This document shows positions 18,416 to 26,682 of a DNA stretch of 33,510 bases, piece by piece. Source of the stretch: Mycoplasmatota bacterium (lineage in GTDB: Bacteria > Bacillota_I > Bacilli_A > Acholeplasmatales > Acholeplasmataceae); contig JANKMU010000012.1 of NCBI GenBank assembly GCA_024650045.1, positions 26,050 to 59,559 on the forward strand. Reading direction: 5' to 3'. Both the position numbers and the translations under genes were made by a program. The notes beneath the pieces are model-generated. The model had not been told where the DNA came from. It did not search any database and was given only the letters and a program-made list of their open reading frames with translations. Each line of letters begins with the position of its first letter. Within the stretch, counting starts at the first letter, position 1.

Positions 18416-19831
18416 ATGAAAACAAAATCAAGATTTAAAATATTCAATTTAAATAGGTGTTTATTAATCATCATCTTTGTCTTATTTTCAGTTGTATTGT
18501 TTGCATGTGCTTCACCTATTGAAACTATCGTCCCAACTGAACCAACAACACCAATTGAAACTGAATTTCCAGATGAAAATACAAAACTTTATAGAACAGA
18601 TGTTAGAACAGATGTGAGTCAGGTAGTTCTTGACGAACTTGAACTCGGATTTCTGTTTTTCTGGGAATTAGCAAATGATGATCTTGAATCTAATGGATAT
18701 GGTTTAATTCCAGATAGATTTAATACATTTACAGGTAATCCAGGAGGTGTTTCAAGTATAGCTTCTGTAGGTTATGGGTTGAGTGCGATTCCAATTGGTA
18801 TTGAAAATGATTGGATAACTAGACAAGAGGCTGAAGAAAGAGCTTATTATACATTAGTCACATTTCAAAATATGCAAAGAACACATGGTTTTTGGTATCA
18901 TTTTGTAAATATGTCGACTGGACTTAGAGAGTGGAACTCAGAAGTTTCAATTATTGATTCAGCTATTTTTATCAATGGTGCACTAACTGTAGGTAGATAT
19001 TTTGGCGGTCGTGTACAACAATTAGCATATCAACTTTATGAAGAAATTGAATGGAATTGGTATTTCGATGCAGTTAATAATATGTTTTACATGGGATATC
19101 GTCCTGAGTCAGGTTTCGAAGGATATTGGGATCACTATGGAGAGCAACTCATGATTTATGTTTTGGCTGCAGGTAGTCCAGATTATAAAGTCGGAAAAGG
19201 CGCATTTCAATTAATGAAATTTTCATCGACACTAACAAGTTCAACAGAAGATTATGATAGTTTTTATTTGACATGGACTGGATCATTATTTACCTATCAG
19301 TATTCACATGCATGGGTAGATTTTGCTTCATATGTCGATTGGCAAGGATATTCATGGTTTGAAAACAGTGTAAATGCAGTAGATGCAGCCATTGCATATG
19401 CAAAAACTAGAACGGACTTTATTGGAATACATGAGAATTCCTGGGGTATGTCAGCATCTGATGGTCCAAGTGGGTATGTAGGCCCATATGGAAGTGCACC
19501 ATCAGCAGGAAATGCACATGTTGTTGATGGAACAGTTCCTGCATATGGAGCGATAGGATCGATTGTGTTTAGACCACAAGAAGCAATAGCTGCTATGGAA
19601 AATTATCGAACATATAATCGTTTTTGGAGTCAATATGGATTTAAAGGTGCTTATAACCTCGATTATTCAACCAATGGTTGGTTCGCTAATGATATTATAG
19701 GTATTGATAAAGGGATTTCAGTATTAATGTTAGAAAATTACATGTCACAAATGATATGGAAAATATATATGGAAGTACCATATATTATTGATGGATTAGA
19801 AACACTTGATTTTACATTAATAGAGGGATAA
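18416..19831 (+). CDS. GH144-type lipoprotein, putative endo-beta-1,2-glucanase
   Basis: The protein has 471 residues from the ATG at 18416. AGGAGA (18405-18410) sits 5 nt before it, and an upstream in-frame ATG at 18374 lies inside the permease gene and lacks support. The signal peptide ends in LFAC (Cys31), so it is surface-anchored. The remainder (about 70-465) matches the glucoamylase-like (PF10091) fold that includes GH144. It shows GYGLIPDR, SSIASVGYGLSAIPIGIE, HGFWYHFVN, SEVSIIDSAIFINGALTVGRYF (E176, D181), YGEQLMIYVLAAGSP (E243), SASDGPSGY, DGTVPAYGA and GIDKGISVLMLENY. Characterised GH144 enzymes cut beta-1,2-glucan internally to sophoro-oligosaccharides. With the GH94 and GH3 genes downstream this specificity is likely, though not proven by motif alone. 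Confidence 0.85.
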   Translation: MKTKSRFKIFNLNRCLLIIIFVLFSVVLFACASPIETIVPTEPTTPIETEFPDENTKLYRTDVRTDVSQVVLDELELGFLFFWELANDDLESNGYGLIPDRFNTFTGNPGGVSSIASVGYGLSAIPIGIENDWITRQEAEERAYYTLVTFQNMQRTHGFWYHFVNMSTGLREWNSEVSIIDSAIFINGALTVGRYFGGRVQQLAYQLYEEIEWNWYFDAVNNMFYMGYRPESGFEGYWDHYGEQLMIYVLAAGSPDYKVGKGAFQLMKFSSTLTSSTEDYDSFYLTWTGSLFTYQYSHAWVDFASYVDWQGYSWFENSVNAVDAAIAYAKTRTDFIGIHENSWGMSASDGPSGYVGPYGSAPSAGNAHVVDGTVPAYGAIGSIVFRPQEAIAAMENYRTYNRFWSQYGFKGAYNLDYSTNGWFANDIIGIDKGISVLMLENYMSQMIWKIYMEVPYIIDGLETLDFTLIEG

Positions 19832-19849
19832 TAACTTAGAGGACAACTT

Positions 19850-21073
19850 ATGAAAAACTTAGATTTAGTGGAAATACAAAAAACAGCTTTTGATTATTTT
19901 ATGAACTATACGAATTTTAATCCAGAATCAAAGGGTTATGGACTAACAGTAGATGCAACACACAAACCAGAAAAGGCTTCTATTGCAGCCACCGGATTTA
20001 TGTTATCAAGTCTTGTTATTGGTATTGAAAATCACTATATATCGTATGAACAAGCTTATCATAAAGCGTTAATGACTTTAAATACTCTTGTAAGTCATGT
20101 TGATCATCAATTTGGTTTTTTTGCTCATTTTCTTGATATAGAAACTGGCCAACGTTACCATAAATGTGAGTACTCTACAATTGATACAGCTTTGTGTCTA
20201 TGTGGGGTATTGACCGTAGATGCATATTTTAAAGATCAAAAAATCACACAACTCGCAAAAATTATTATTGAACGCATTGACTGGGAGGTTCTTTTTCATC
20301 AATACTTAAATAGACCGATACTTTACATGTCTTACAATCCTGATAAAGGTGGAGATTATGTTGAAAAAAAACCAGGTTTCATTCACCAATGGGATATGTT
20401 TGCTGAACAACTTATGATGTATGTTATGATTGGTGGAAGTCAATATAGTCATCATGCAAAAGCTTTATATGATGGATTTGAAAGAGATAGAGGACAATTT
20501 CAAGATTTTGAATATATTTATTCACCTGGTAATGCATTGTTTGTTTACCAGTTTCCAATGGCATGGCTAGACTTAAAAGATGTTGTTGATCAAGATGGAA
20601 TGAATTGGTTTGAAAATGCTAGACAAGCAACACTTGCACATCAAGCATGTTCTATATTTTATCAAGATCAATTAAGGACTCATAATCAGTATTTCTTTGG
20701 ATTTACAGCCTCAGACACACCAAAAGGTTATCGTGTTTTTGGTGGATTGCCAAATCGTACAAACAAAATAAATAGTGATGGAACGGTTGCCCCATATGGA
20801 TGTATTGGATCACTTATTTTTACTCCAGAAATATCCATAGCTTCGATTAAAGAAATGCGCAAAATCAAAGGTTTATGGGGACCATATGGGTTTTATGATG
20901 CATTTAATTTTGAACACGAACAACCTTGGATAAGCAATCATTACATATCAATTGATAAAGGATTAGAGATGTTAATGGTTAATGCATTTTTATCTCAAGA
21001 TGTATATAAAGCTTTTATGTCACATCAAGTGATTAAAACCGGTATGGAGGTTTTAGGATGGAAAAGAAAGTAG
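19850..21073 (+). CDS. Cytoplasmic GH144-type paralogue
   Basis: A 407-residue protein without signal peptide or lipobox, so it is probably cytoplasmic. It is collinear with the preceding GH144 lipoprotein: GYGLTVDATH, SIAATGFMLSSLVIGIE, FGFFAHFLDIETG, CEYSTIDTAL (E107, D112), AEQLMMYVMIGGS (E186), TASDTPKGYR, DGTVAPYGCIGS and SIDKGLEMLMVNAF. The candidate carboxylates are retained in the same order, so it looks active rather than decayed, but identity to the paralogue is modest. The gene starts 18 nt after the lipoprotein gene behind AGAGGA and overlaps the GH13 gene by 16 nt. An internal endo- or exo-acting beta-1,2-glucanase would imply that fairly long or cyclic glucans enter the cell. 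Its exact mode is unknown. Confidence 0.8.
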   Translation: MKNLDLVEIQKTAFDYFMNYTNFNPESKGYGLTVDATHKPEKASIAATGFMLSSLVIGIENHYISYEQAYHKALMTLNTLVSHVDHQFGFFAHFLDIETGQRYHKCEYSTIDTALCLCGVLTVDAYFKDQKITQLAKIIIERIDWEVLFHQYLNRPILYMSYNPDKGGDYVEKKPGFIHQWDMFAEQLMMYVMIGGSQYSHHAKALYDGFERDRGQFQDFEYIYSPGNALFVYQFPMAWLDLKDVVDQDGMNWFENARQATLAHQACSIFYQDQLRTHNQYFFGFTASDTPKGYRVFGGLPNRTNKINSDGTVAPYGCIGSLIFTPEISIASIKEMRKIKGLWGPYGFYDAFNFEHEQPWISNHYISIDKGLEMLMVNAFLSQDVYKAFMSHQVIKTGMEVLGWKRK

Positions 21074-22683
21074 ATTGGTGGAAAAAAGCGATTGTCTATC
21101 AAATCTATCCATTAAGTTTTAAAGACTCAAACCAAGACGGTATTGGAGATTTAAATGGTATAAACTCTCAACTGGGTTATATCAAAAATTTAGGGGTAGA
21201 CGTTATCTGGTTAAGTCCTGTTTATCAATCTCCAATGGATGATAATGGATATGATATCAGTGATTATTTGAGTATAAATCCAATATTTGGGACCATGGAG
21301 GAAATGGAAAACTTAATTTCAAACATTCATAAAAGAGATATGAAGATTATTATGGATCTAGTTGTTAATCATACATCAGATGAACATCAGTGGTTTATTG
21401 AAGCTAAAAAATCAAAAAAAAATCCTTTTAGAGATTATTATATTTGGAGAGATCAACCCAATCAAATTGAATCTGTTTTTAGTGGTCCAGCATGGACTTA
21501 TGATGAAACAACCAATCAATATTACTTTCATTTGTTCAGCAAGAAACAACCTGATTTGAACTGGCAAAATACTGAGTTAAGGACAAAAGTTTATCGGATT
21601 ATTAATTACTGGTTGGACAAAGGAATTGATGGTTTTAGGTTAGATGTCATTGATTTAATTGGAAAAGATATTGAATCCATGAAATTAAGTGATGGTCCAT
21701 ATTTAAATCAATATCTTGAAGAAATGTATCATTATTGCTTTAAAGGACGAGATATAATGACGGTTGGAGAAATGCCTGGTTTATCGATTGAAAGAGCATC
21801 AGAAATTACAAATCAAGAAAAACCTTTACTTAATATGATATTTCAGTTTTCACACATTAGCTTAGATGAACAACCTGGTCAAGGAAAATGGGTACTTAAA
21901 AAACTAAATCTTGTTGAGTTTAAGAGCGTTTTTGAAAAGCTACAAAAGGCATTGTTTGAAAAAGGTTGGAATAGTTTGTTTTTAACAAATCACGATCAAC
22001 CAAGAGCAGTTTCTAGATTTGGCAACTTATCGTATCGAAAGAAAAGTTCAAAAATGCTTGCAACTATATTGTATTGCATGCAAGGGACACCTTATGTTTA
22101 CCAAGGTGAAGAAATAGGAATGACTGGTGTCAAATATAAATTAAGTCAGTATAAGGATATAGAAACACTGAACATGTATAACGAATATTTAAAAAAAGGA
22201 TTATCTCATGAAAAAATCATGGAATCTATTTATGCAAAAGGACGAGACAATTCAAGAACACCATTTCAGTGGGATGATACAGCATATGCAGGATTTTCAA
22301 AAGTTGAACCTTGGATTGATGTGAATCCCAATTATTTAGAAATAAATGCAAAAAAAGATTTAAAAGAAGATGATAGCATTTTTAATTATTTTAAAGAATT
22401 GTTTTCAATCAGAAAAAAATACCAAGTTTTTGATTATGGATCATTTGAGTTAATATATCCTGACCACAGTCAATTATTTATTTACCAAAGAACTAATCAA
22501 AATGAATCTATTTTGGTTATTGGATCTTTTTCAGATAAAGAAATCGAAGTCGATTTATTAAAATACGAAAAATATCATTGTTTATTATCAAATGAAGATA
22601 CAATTAATCTTAAACATGCGGTCATACCACCATATTATTGCGGAATCTATTATACAAAGGAGAATCATTATGCCAACCATTAA
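21058..22683 (+). CDS. GH13 alpha-glucosidase, oligo-1,6-glucosidase-like
   Basis: A 541-residue cytoplasmic enzyme of the GH13 oligo-1,6-glucosidase/alpha-glucosidase group. The N-terminus has WWKKAIVYQIYPLSF and DGIGDLNG. The catalytic barrel carries DLVVNHTSDEH, GFRLDVIDL (nucleophile D196), TVGEMPG (acid/base E238) and NHDQPRAVSRFG (D313). The residue after the nucleophile is valine (V197), which in characterised members goes with alpha-1,6 preference; alanine or threonine goes with alpha-1,4. A short beta domain ends the protein. The start is set by GGAGG (21046-21050). It overlaps the GH144 paralogue by 16 nt and the LacI gene by 14 nt. An alpha-glucosidase inside an otherwise beta-glucan cluster is unexpected; it may open the alpha-1,6 link found in some cyclic beta-1,2-glucans. 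Confidence 0.9.
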   Translation: MEKKVDWWKKAIVYQIYPLSFKDSNQDGIGDLNGINSQLGYIKNLGVDVIWLSPVYQSPMDDNGYDISDYLSINPIFGTMEEMENLISNIHKRDMKIIMDLVVNHTSDEHQWFIEAKKSKKNPFRDYYIWRDQPNQIESVFSGPAWTYDETTNQYYFHLFSKKQPDLNWQNTELRTKVYRIINYWLDKGIDGFRLDVIDLIGKDIESMKLSDGPYLNQYLEEMYHYCFKGRDIMTVGEMPGLSIERASEITNQEKPLLNMIFQFSHISLDEQPGQGKWVLKKLNLVEFKSVFEKLQKALFEKGWNSLFLTNHDQPRAVSRFGNLSYRKKSSKMLATILYCMQGTPYVYQGEEIGMTGVKYKLSQYKDIETLNMYNEYLKKGLSHEKIMESIYAKGRDNSRTPFQWDDTAYAGFSKVEPWIDVNPNYLEINAKKDLKEDDSIFNYFKELFSIRKKYQVFDYGSFELIYPDHSQLFIYQRTNQNESILVIGSFSDKEIEVDLLKYEKYHCLLSNEDTINLKHAVIPPYYCGIYYTKENHYANH

Positions 22684-23629
22684 AGATGTTGCAAAAAAAG
22701 CAGGTGTATCGATATCAACTGCTTCATACGCACTCAACCATTTACCCAATGTTCATCCAGACACAAGGAAGAAGGTGTTTCAAGCAGCACAAGAACTTAA
22801 TTACTATCCTAATGGCAATGCTAAGAATTTAAAAAAGAGAAAAACTGGAAATATTGGAGTTTTCATTTATGGATTCTCTGGACCGATTTTTAGCGATGTT
22901 TTAGAAGGTATTCGCCACAAATTACAAGAAAACAACTACAACATCATTGTAAGTAGTGGTAAATCTTCGACAAACTTACTACAAGAAAGACAAGTTGATG
23001 GAGCGGTTATATTTGATGCACAGATTACAGATTCTGATTTATCAGCATATGCAAGTCATGGACTACCACTTATCGTCTTAGATCGAAAACTTGAAGGATA
23101 TAATATATATTCTAGTGTTATTGAAAATGATGTACTTGTATATAATTTTATAAAACAAATGATTGAAAGAGGATATGATGATTTCGCATATATTAGTGGT
23201 CCATTGGATGCTTTTAATAATAACCAACGATATGAAGGGTTTAAAAAGGCTTTGCATGAAAAGGGTATTTTGAAACATCAATATTACCAAGGCGATTTTA
23301 CAATTCAAGCTGGATATGAGGCAGGGCGAAAAATCATTGGAAGAAAAGACCGTCCAAGATTTGTTTTCTGTGCAAATGATGAATCAGCGATTGGACTCAT
23401 TCAAGCACTTAATGAAGCCAATATAACGATACCAGATGAGATAGCTTTGGCTGGATTTGACAATATTTACTTAGGGCAATATATTAAACCCAAATTAACA
23501 ACAATAGGAATTGATCATATACTTTGGGGAGAGAAAGTAGCTGAAGCAATCATAAAAATCGTCTCAGGGCAAACAGTTAAGAAAATAGAAAAACCTGTAG
23601 GAGAAATATATGAGCGAGAAAGTTGTTAG
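22670..23629 (+). CDS. LacI-family transcriptional regulator
   Basis: The protein has 319 residues from the ATG at 22670. AAGGAG (22657-22662) at 7-nt spacing and the standard MPTIKDVAKKAGVSISTASY opening fix this start; an earlier in-frame ATG lies within the GH13 gene. Residues 3-22 are the helix-turn-helix, followed by the hinge helix (TRKKVFQAAQELNYYPN), with the effector-binding periplasmic-binding-like domain after about residue 60 (GNIGVFIYGFSG, FVFCANDESAIGLIQALNE, IALAGFDN). It is the obvious candidate to bind the AAACGTTT palindromes at 1813 and 1966. The gene lies inside the operon it may control, which would give autoregulation. The inducer is probably a sophoro-oligosaccharide; that is inferred. 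Confidence 0.93.
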   Translation: MPTIKDVAKKAGVSISTASYALNHLPNVHPDTRKKVFQAAQELNYYPNGNAKNLKKRKTGNIGVFIYGFSGPIFSDVLEGIRHKLQENNYNIIVSSGKSSTNLLQERQVDGAVIFDAQITDSDLSAYASHGLPLIVLDRKLEGYNIYSSVIENDVLVYNFIKQMIERGYDDFAYISGPLDAFNNNQRYEGFKKALHEKGILKHQYYQGDFTIQAGYEAGRKIIGRKDRPRFVFCANDESAIGLIQALNEANITIPDEIALAGFDNIYLGQYIKPKLTTIGIDHILWGEKVAEAIIKIVSGQTVKKIEKPVGEIYERESC

Positions 23630-24566
23630 ATGGATAGAACCAAAAGACTTCAATGATTTTTGGAACAATCAAATATCGAATATTGAATCAGTCAACCCAA
23701 ATTTTCAAGTTATAAAAACTGAAGATTTTACTCAAGATGGCACATGTGTATACTTTAAATTTACAGGAGCACAACATGAAACACTTTATGGTTTCTATCT
23801 CAAACATAACAAACAAGAAAAAACACCAGCTGTTCTACATTTTCATGGATATTGGTGGCATAAAGGTGAACCTAGCGATTATTTGGATTGGTTTTTAGAA
23901 GGTTATGCGGTAATTGTGATGGATATACGCGGTCAAAAAGGTGAGTCTAAAGATACATATCCTTATAAGAGTGGATTTAAAACTGAAGATCATCGGCTGA
24001 TGGTACGTGGTATTGAAGATCCGAATGAATCTTATCTGTTGCATGTTTGTCTTGATGGATATCAACTAGTCAAGATTGCAAAATCATTACCATTTGTTAA
24101 TAAGAATGAGATTATTTTAGATGGATACTCGCAAGGTGGAGGTATGGTTGTTACATTAGGTGGATTAACAAAAGTATCTTTAATATGTGCTGATGTTCCA
24201 GGTAATACCCACTTTTATTATAGATACCACAACCAATCTGGTTCAGGTATGGAGTTTTACAATTATGTTAAAGAAAATAATGCTAATGCTGAAAAAATAC
24301 TCAGCAATTTAAAATACTTTGATAATATATTCCACGCTAAACGTATTCAATCACCAATCTTAATATCTGTTGGTTTGGTAGATAAAATTTGTCCAGCTAG
24401 TTACTTTAAATATGCATATAAGAACATTAAATCCGATAAACATTTAGTAGAGTATGAAGGTGCAGGACATGAAGGCGGAGAAGAGAGACATCAAAAAATA
24501 AAACTTACTTGGGTGAGGGAGAAATTAAATGAAAATAGACAACTTGCTAAAACAACTAACAACTAA
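23610..24566 (+). CDS. CE7-type acetyl esterase (acetylxylan esterase family)
   Basis: A 318-residue cytoplasmic alpha/beta hydrolase with all three CE7 family marks: RGQ (107-109), GYSQG with Ser174, and the HE pair at His287. Asp258 (GLVDKIC) is the likely third triad member. Family members remove acetyl groups from xylo-oligosaccharides, cephalosporin C and small acetylated sugars, usually inside the cell as hexamers. The length matches the family. TAGGAG (23598-23603) marks the start. The gene overlaps the LacI gene by 20 nt and the GH3 gene by 38 nt. In this cluster it would most simply strip acyl decorations from imported glucan fragments; the true substrate is not visible. Confidence 0.88.
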   Translation: MSEKVVRWIEPKDFNDFWNNQISNIESVNPNFQVIKTEDFTQDGTCVYFKFTGAQHETLYGFYLKHNKQEKTPAVLHFHGYWWHKGEPSDYLDWFLEGYAVIVMDIRGQKGESKDTYPYKSGFKTEDHRLMVRGIEDPNESYLLHVCLDGYQLVKIAKSLPFVNKNEIILDGYSQGGGMVVTLGGLTKVSLICADVPGNTHFYYRYHNQSGSGMEFYNYVKENNANAEKILSNLKYFDNIFHAKRIQSPILISVGLVDKICPASYFKYAYKNIKSDKHLVEYEGAGHEGGEERHQKIKLTWVREKLNENRQLAKTTNN

Positions 24567-26682
24567 AGAAAAAATTGGACAGCTATTACAACTGGCACCT
24601 TTCTACTTTGATATAGATCTAAAAGCAGAAGTTGCTGGTAGAATTAGAAGTCTTAATATAGACCGAGAAGGTATCTTTATGTCTGGCTCAGTTTTAGGTA
24701 TTTCGAATGCTAGTGAAATGATAAAGGTACAACAAAAATATCTAGATATAAACAAACATAAAATACCATTAATGTTTATGGCTGATATTATTCATGGCTA
24801 TGAAACCATTTTTCCAGTCCCTATAGCTTTAGCATCATCATTTAATCCTTTAATAGCTTTTCAAACTGCTAGAATATCTGCAATTGAAGCATCAACTGCA
24901 GGTATCCATGTTACATTTTCTCCAATGGCTGATCTATCTAGAGATCCCAGATGGGGTAGAGTTGTAGAAAGTTTTGGTGAAGATCCTTATTTAGCAGGTG
25001 TGTTCTCAGCACAAATGGTGAAAGGTTATCAAAATGAAGGTATTGAAAAAATTGGTAATCTTGCTGCATGTGTTAAACATTTTGCAGCATATGGAGCATC
25101 AGAAGCAGGAAGAGACTACAATACTGTTGATGTTTCAAAAACAGCACTATATAATATGTATTTAAAAAGTTACAAAACAGCAATAGATGCTGGTGCGAAA
25201 ATGATGATGACAGCTTTTAATGTTCTTGATGGTGTACCAGCGACAATTAATAAATATTTGTTAAGAACAGTTTTAAGAGATCAATGGAAATCTGATGCAG
25301 TTACTATTTCGGATTATGATTCATTAAAACAAGTTTTAGATCATGGATGTGCGGAAAATGAAAAAGATGCTGCATACCGAGCAATTCAAGCTGGGCTTGA
25401 TATTGAAATGGCATCAGTTTGCTATGTTAATTATCTTGAAGAATTAATTGATGAAGGTATTGTTGATATCAAAAAATTAGATGAAGCTGTTTTGCGTGTC
25501 TTACAATTGAAAAAAGATTTAGGATTATTTGAAGATTCTTTTAAAGGTGCTAGTATTGATCGTGAAAAAGAATTAGTTCGTTCAAAAGAACATTTAAAAA
25601 TAAGTAAAAAAGTCGCGCTAGAAAGCGCTGTATTACTTAAAAACGAACAAACACTTCCACTAAATAAAAAACAAAAAATTGCTTTAATAGGACCCTATGC
25701 GAAATCTAAATCAACGAACGGACCATGGTCTTGGCACGGAAAAATAGAACACAATTTATCTCTTGAAGAAGTTTTTAGTAACAATAACATCAACCTAACA
25801 TTTGTTTCTGATGCAGAAAACATTGATCAATTAAGTCAACAGAATATTACTCAAATTGAAGCATCCGAAGTCGTTGTTTTAGCTTTAGGAGAGGATGCTA
25901 GACTAAGTGGTGAAGCACATTCACGTAGTGACATCAAATTGCCTAATCATCAAGATACACTGGTTAAACTAGCACGTTCACTAAATAAAGAAGTTGTCGT
26001 TATTTTATTTAACGGAAGACCTTTAGATTTATCAAATATTATGGACTCAAACGCTATTTTAGAAACATGGTTTTTGGGCAGTCGTGCTACAGAAGCGATA
26101 TTTGATTTAATATATGGACATGCTAATCCTTCTGGTAAACTTCCAATGAGTTTTCCTCGAACTGTAGGCCAAATTCCTGTTTATTATAACCACTTAAATA
26201 CAGGACGTCCTTTGACAGATAACAATCAAAATTATGAATATCTATCAAGATTTTTAGATGTTGAGAATACGCCATTATTTAGTTTTGGACATGGATTATC
26301 ATATGCTTCATTTAAGTATTCAGATTTAGAAATAAGTCAAATTGAATTTGATATAGATACGACATTGCGTCTTTCAATAAATGTCACAAATGAAAGTCAG
26401 ATTCCTGGACATGAAGTTGTTCAGCTATATATAAGAGACCATGTTGCAAAAATTTCAAGACCTGTTAAGGAATTAAAGAAGTTTAAAAAAATATGGCTTG
26501 AGGGAAAACAAACTCAAACAGTAGTTTTTGAATTAGATATTCACGATTTGTCTTATTTTGATTCAAATGGAAATGAAACATATGACTCTGGTAAATTCAC
26601 AATTATGGTTGGATCCAATTCACAAGAAACACTAAATATTGATATTTGGTTGAAGGGGGTTAAACATGATTATCAAAAATAA
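24529..26682 (+). CDS. GH3 beta-glucosidase, likely sophorose-type
   Basis: A 717-residue cytoplasmic GH3 enzyme with the usual order: a TIM-like domain, an alpha/beta sandwich and a C-terminal fibronectin-III-like domain (about 615-700). Visible motifs are FSPMADLSRDPRWGRVVESF, the CVKHFAAYG pair, TISDYDSL with nucleophile Asp262, and GEAHSRSD with the probable acid/base Glu462. There is no signal peptide. GAGGGAG (24515-24521) precedes the ATG; the gene overlaps CE7 by 38 nt and GH94 by 17 nt. GH3 next to a 1,2-beta-oligoglucan phosphorylase recalls the Listeria innocua lin1839-lin1840 pair, where the GH3 enzyme acts on sophorose. The family is certain; the linkage preference is inferred from context. 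Confidence 0.92.
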   Translation: MKIDNLLKQLTTKEKIGQLLQLAPFYFDIDLKAEVAGRIRSLNIDREGIFMSGSVLGISNASEMIKVQQKYLDINKHKIPLMFMADIIHGYETIFPVPIALASSFNPLIAFQTARISAIEASTAGIHVTFSPMADLSRDPRWGRVVESFGEDPYLAGVFSAQMVKGYQNEGIEKIGNLAACVKHFAAYGASEAGRDYNTVDVSKTALYNMYLKSYKTAIDAGAKMMMTAFNVLDGVPATINKYLLRTVLRDQWKSDAVTISDYDSLKQVLDHGCAENEKDAAYRAIQAGLDIEMASVCYVNYLEELIDEGIVDIKKLDEAVLRVLQLKKDLGLFEDSFKGASIDREKELVRSKEHLKISKKVALESAVLLKNEQTLPLNKKQKIALIGPYAKSKSTNGPWSWHGKIEHNLSLEEVFSNNNINLTFVSDAENIDQLSQQNITQIEASEVVVLALGEDARLSGEAHSRSDIKLPNHQDTLVKLARSLNKEVVVILFNGRPLDLSNIMDSNAILETWFLGSRATEAIFDLIYGHANPSGKLPMSFPRTVGQIPVYYNHLNTGRPLTDNNQNYEYLSRFLDVENTPLFSFGHGLSYASFKYSDLEISQIEFDIDTTLRLSINVTNESQIPGHEVVQLYIRDHVAKISRPVKELKKFKKIWLEGKQTQTVVFELDIHDLSYFDSNGNETYDSGKFTIMVGSNSQETLNIDIWLKGVKHDYQK

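Noticed and set aside
22592-22669. N-terminal extension of the LacI regulator
   Set aside because: It lies within the GH13 gene; the standard LacI start with a good Shine-Dalgarno is at 22670.
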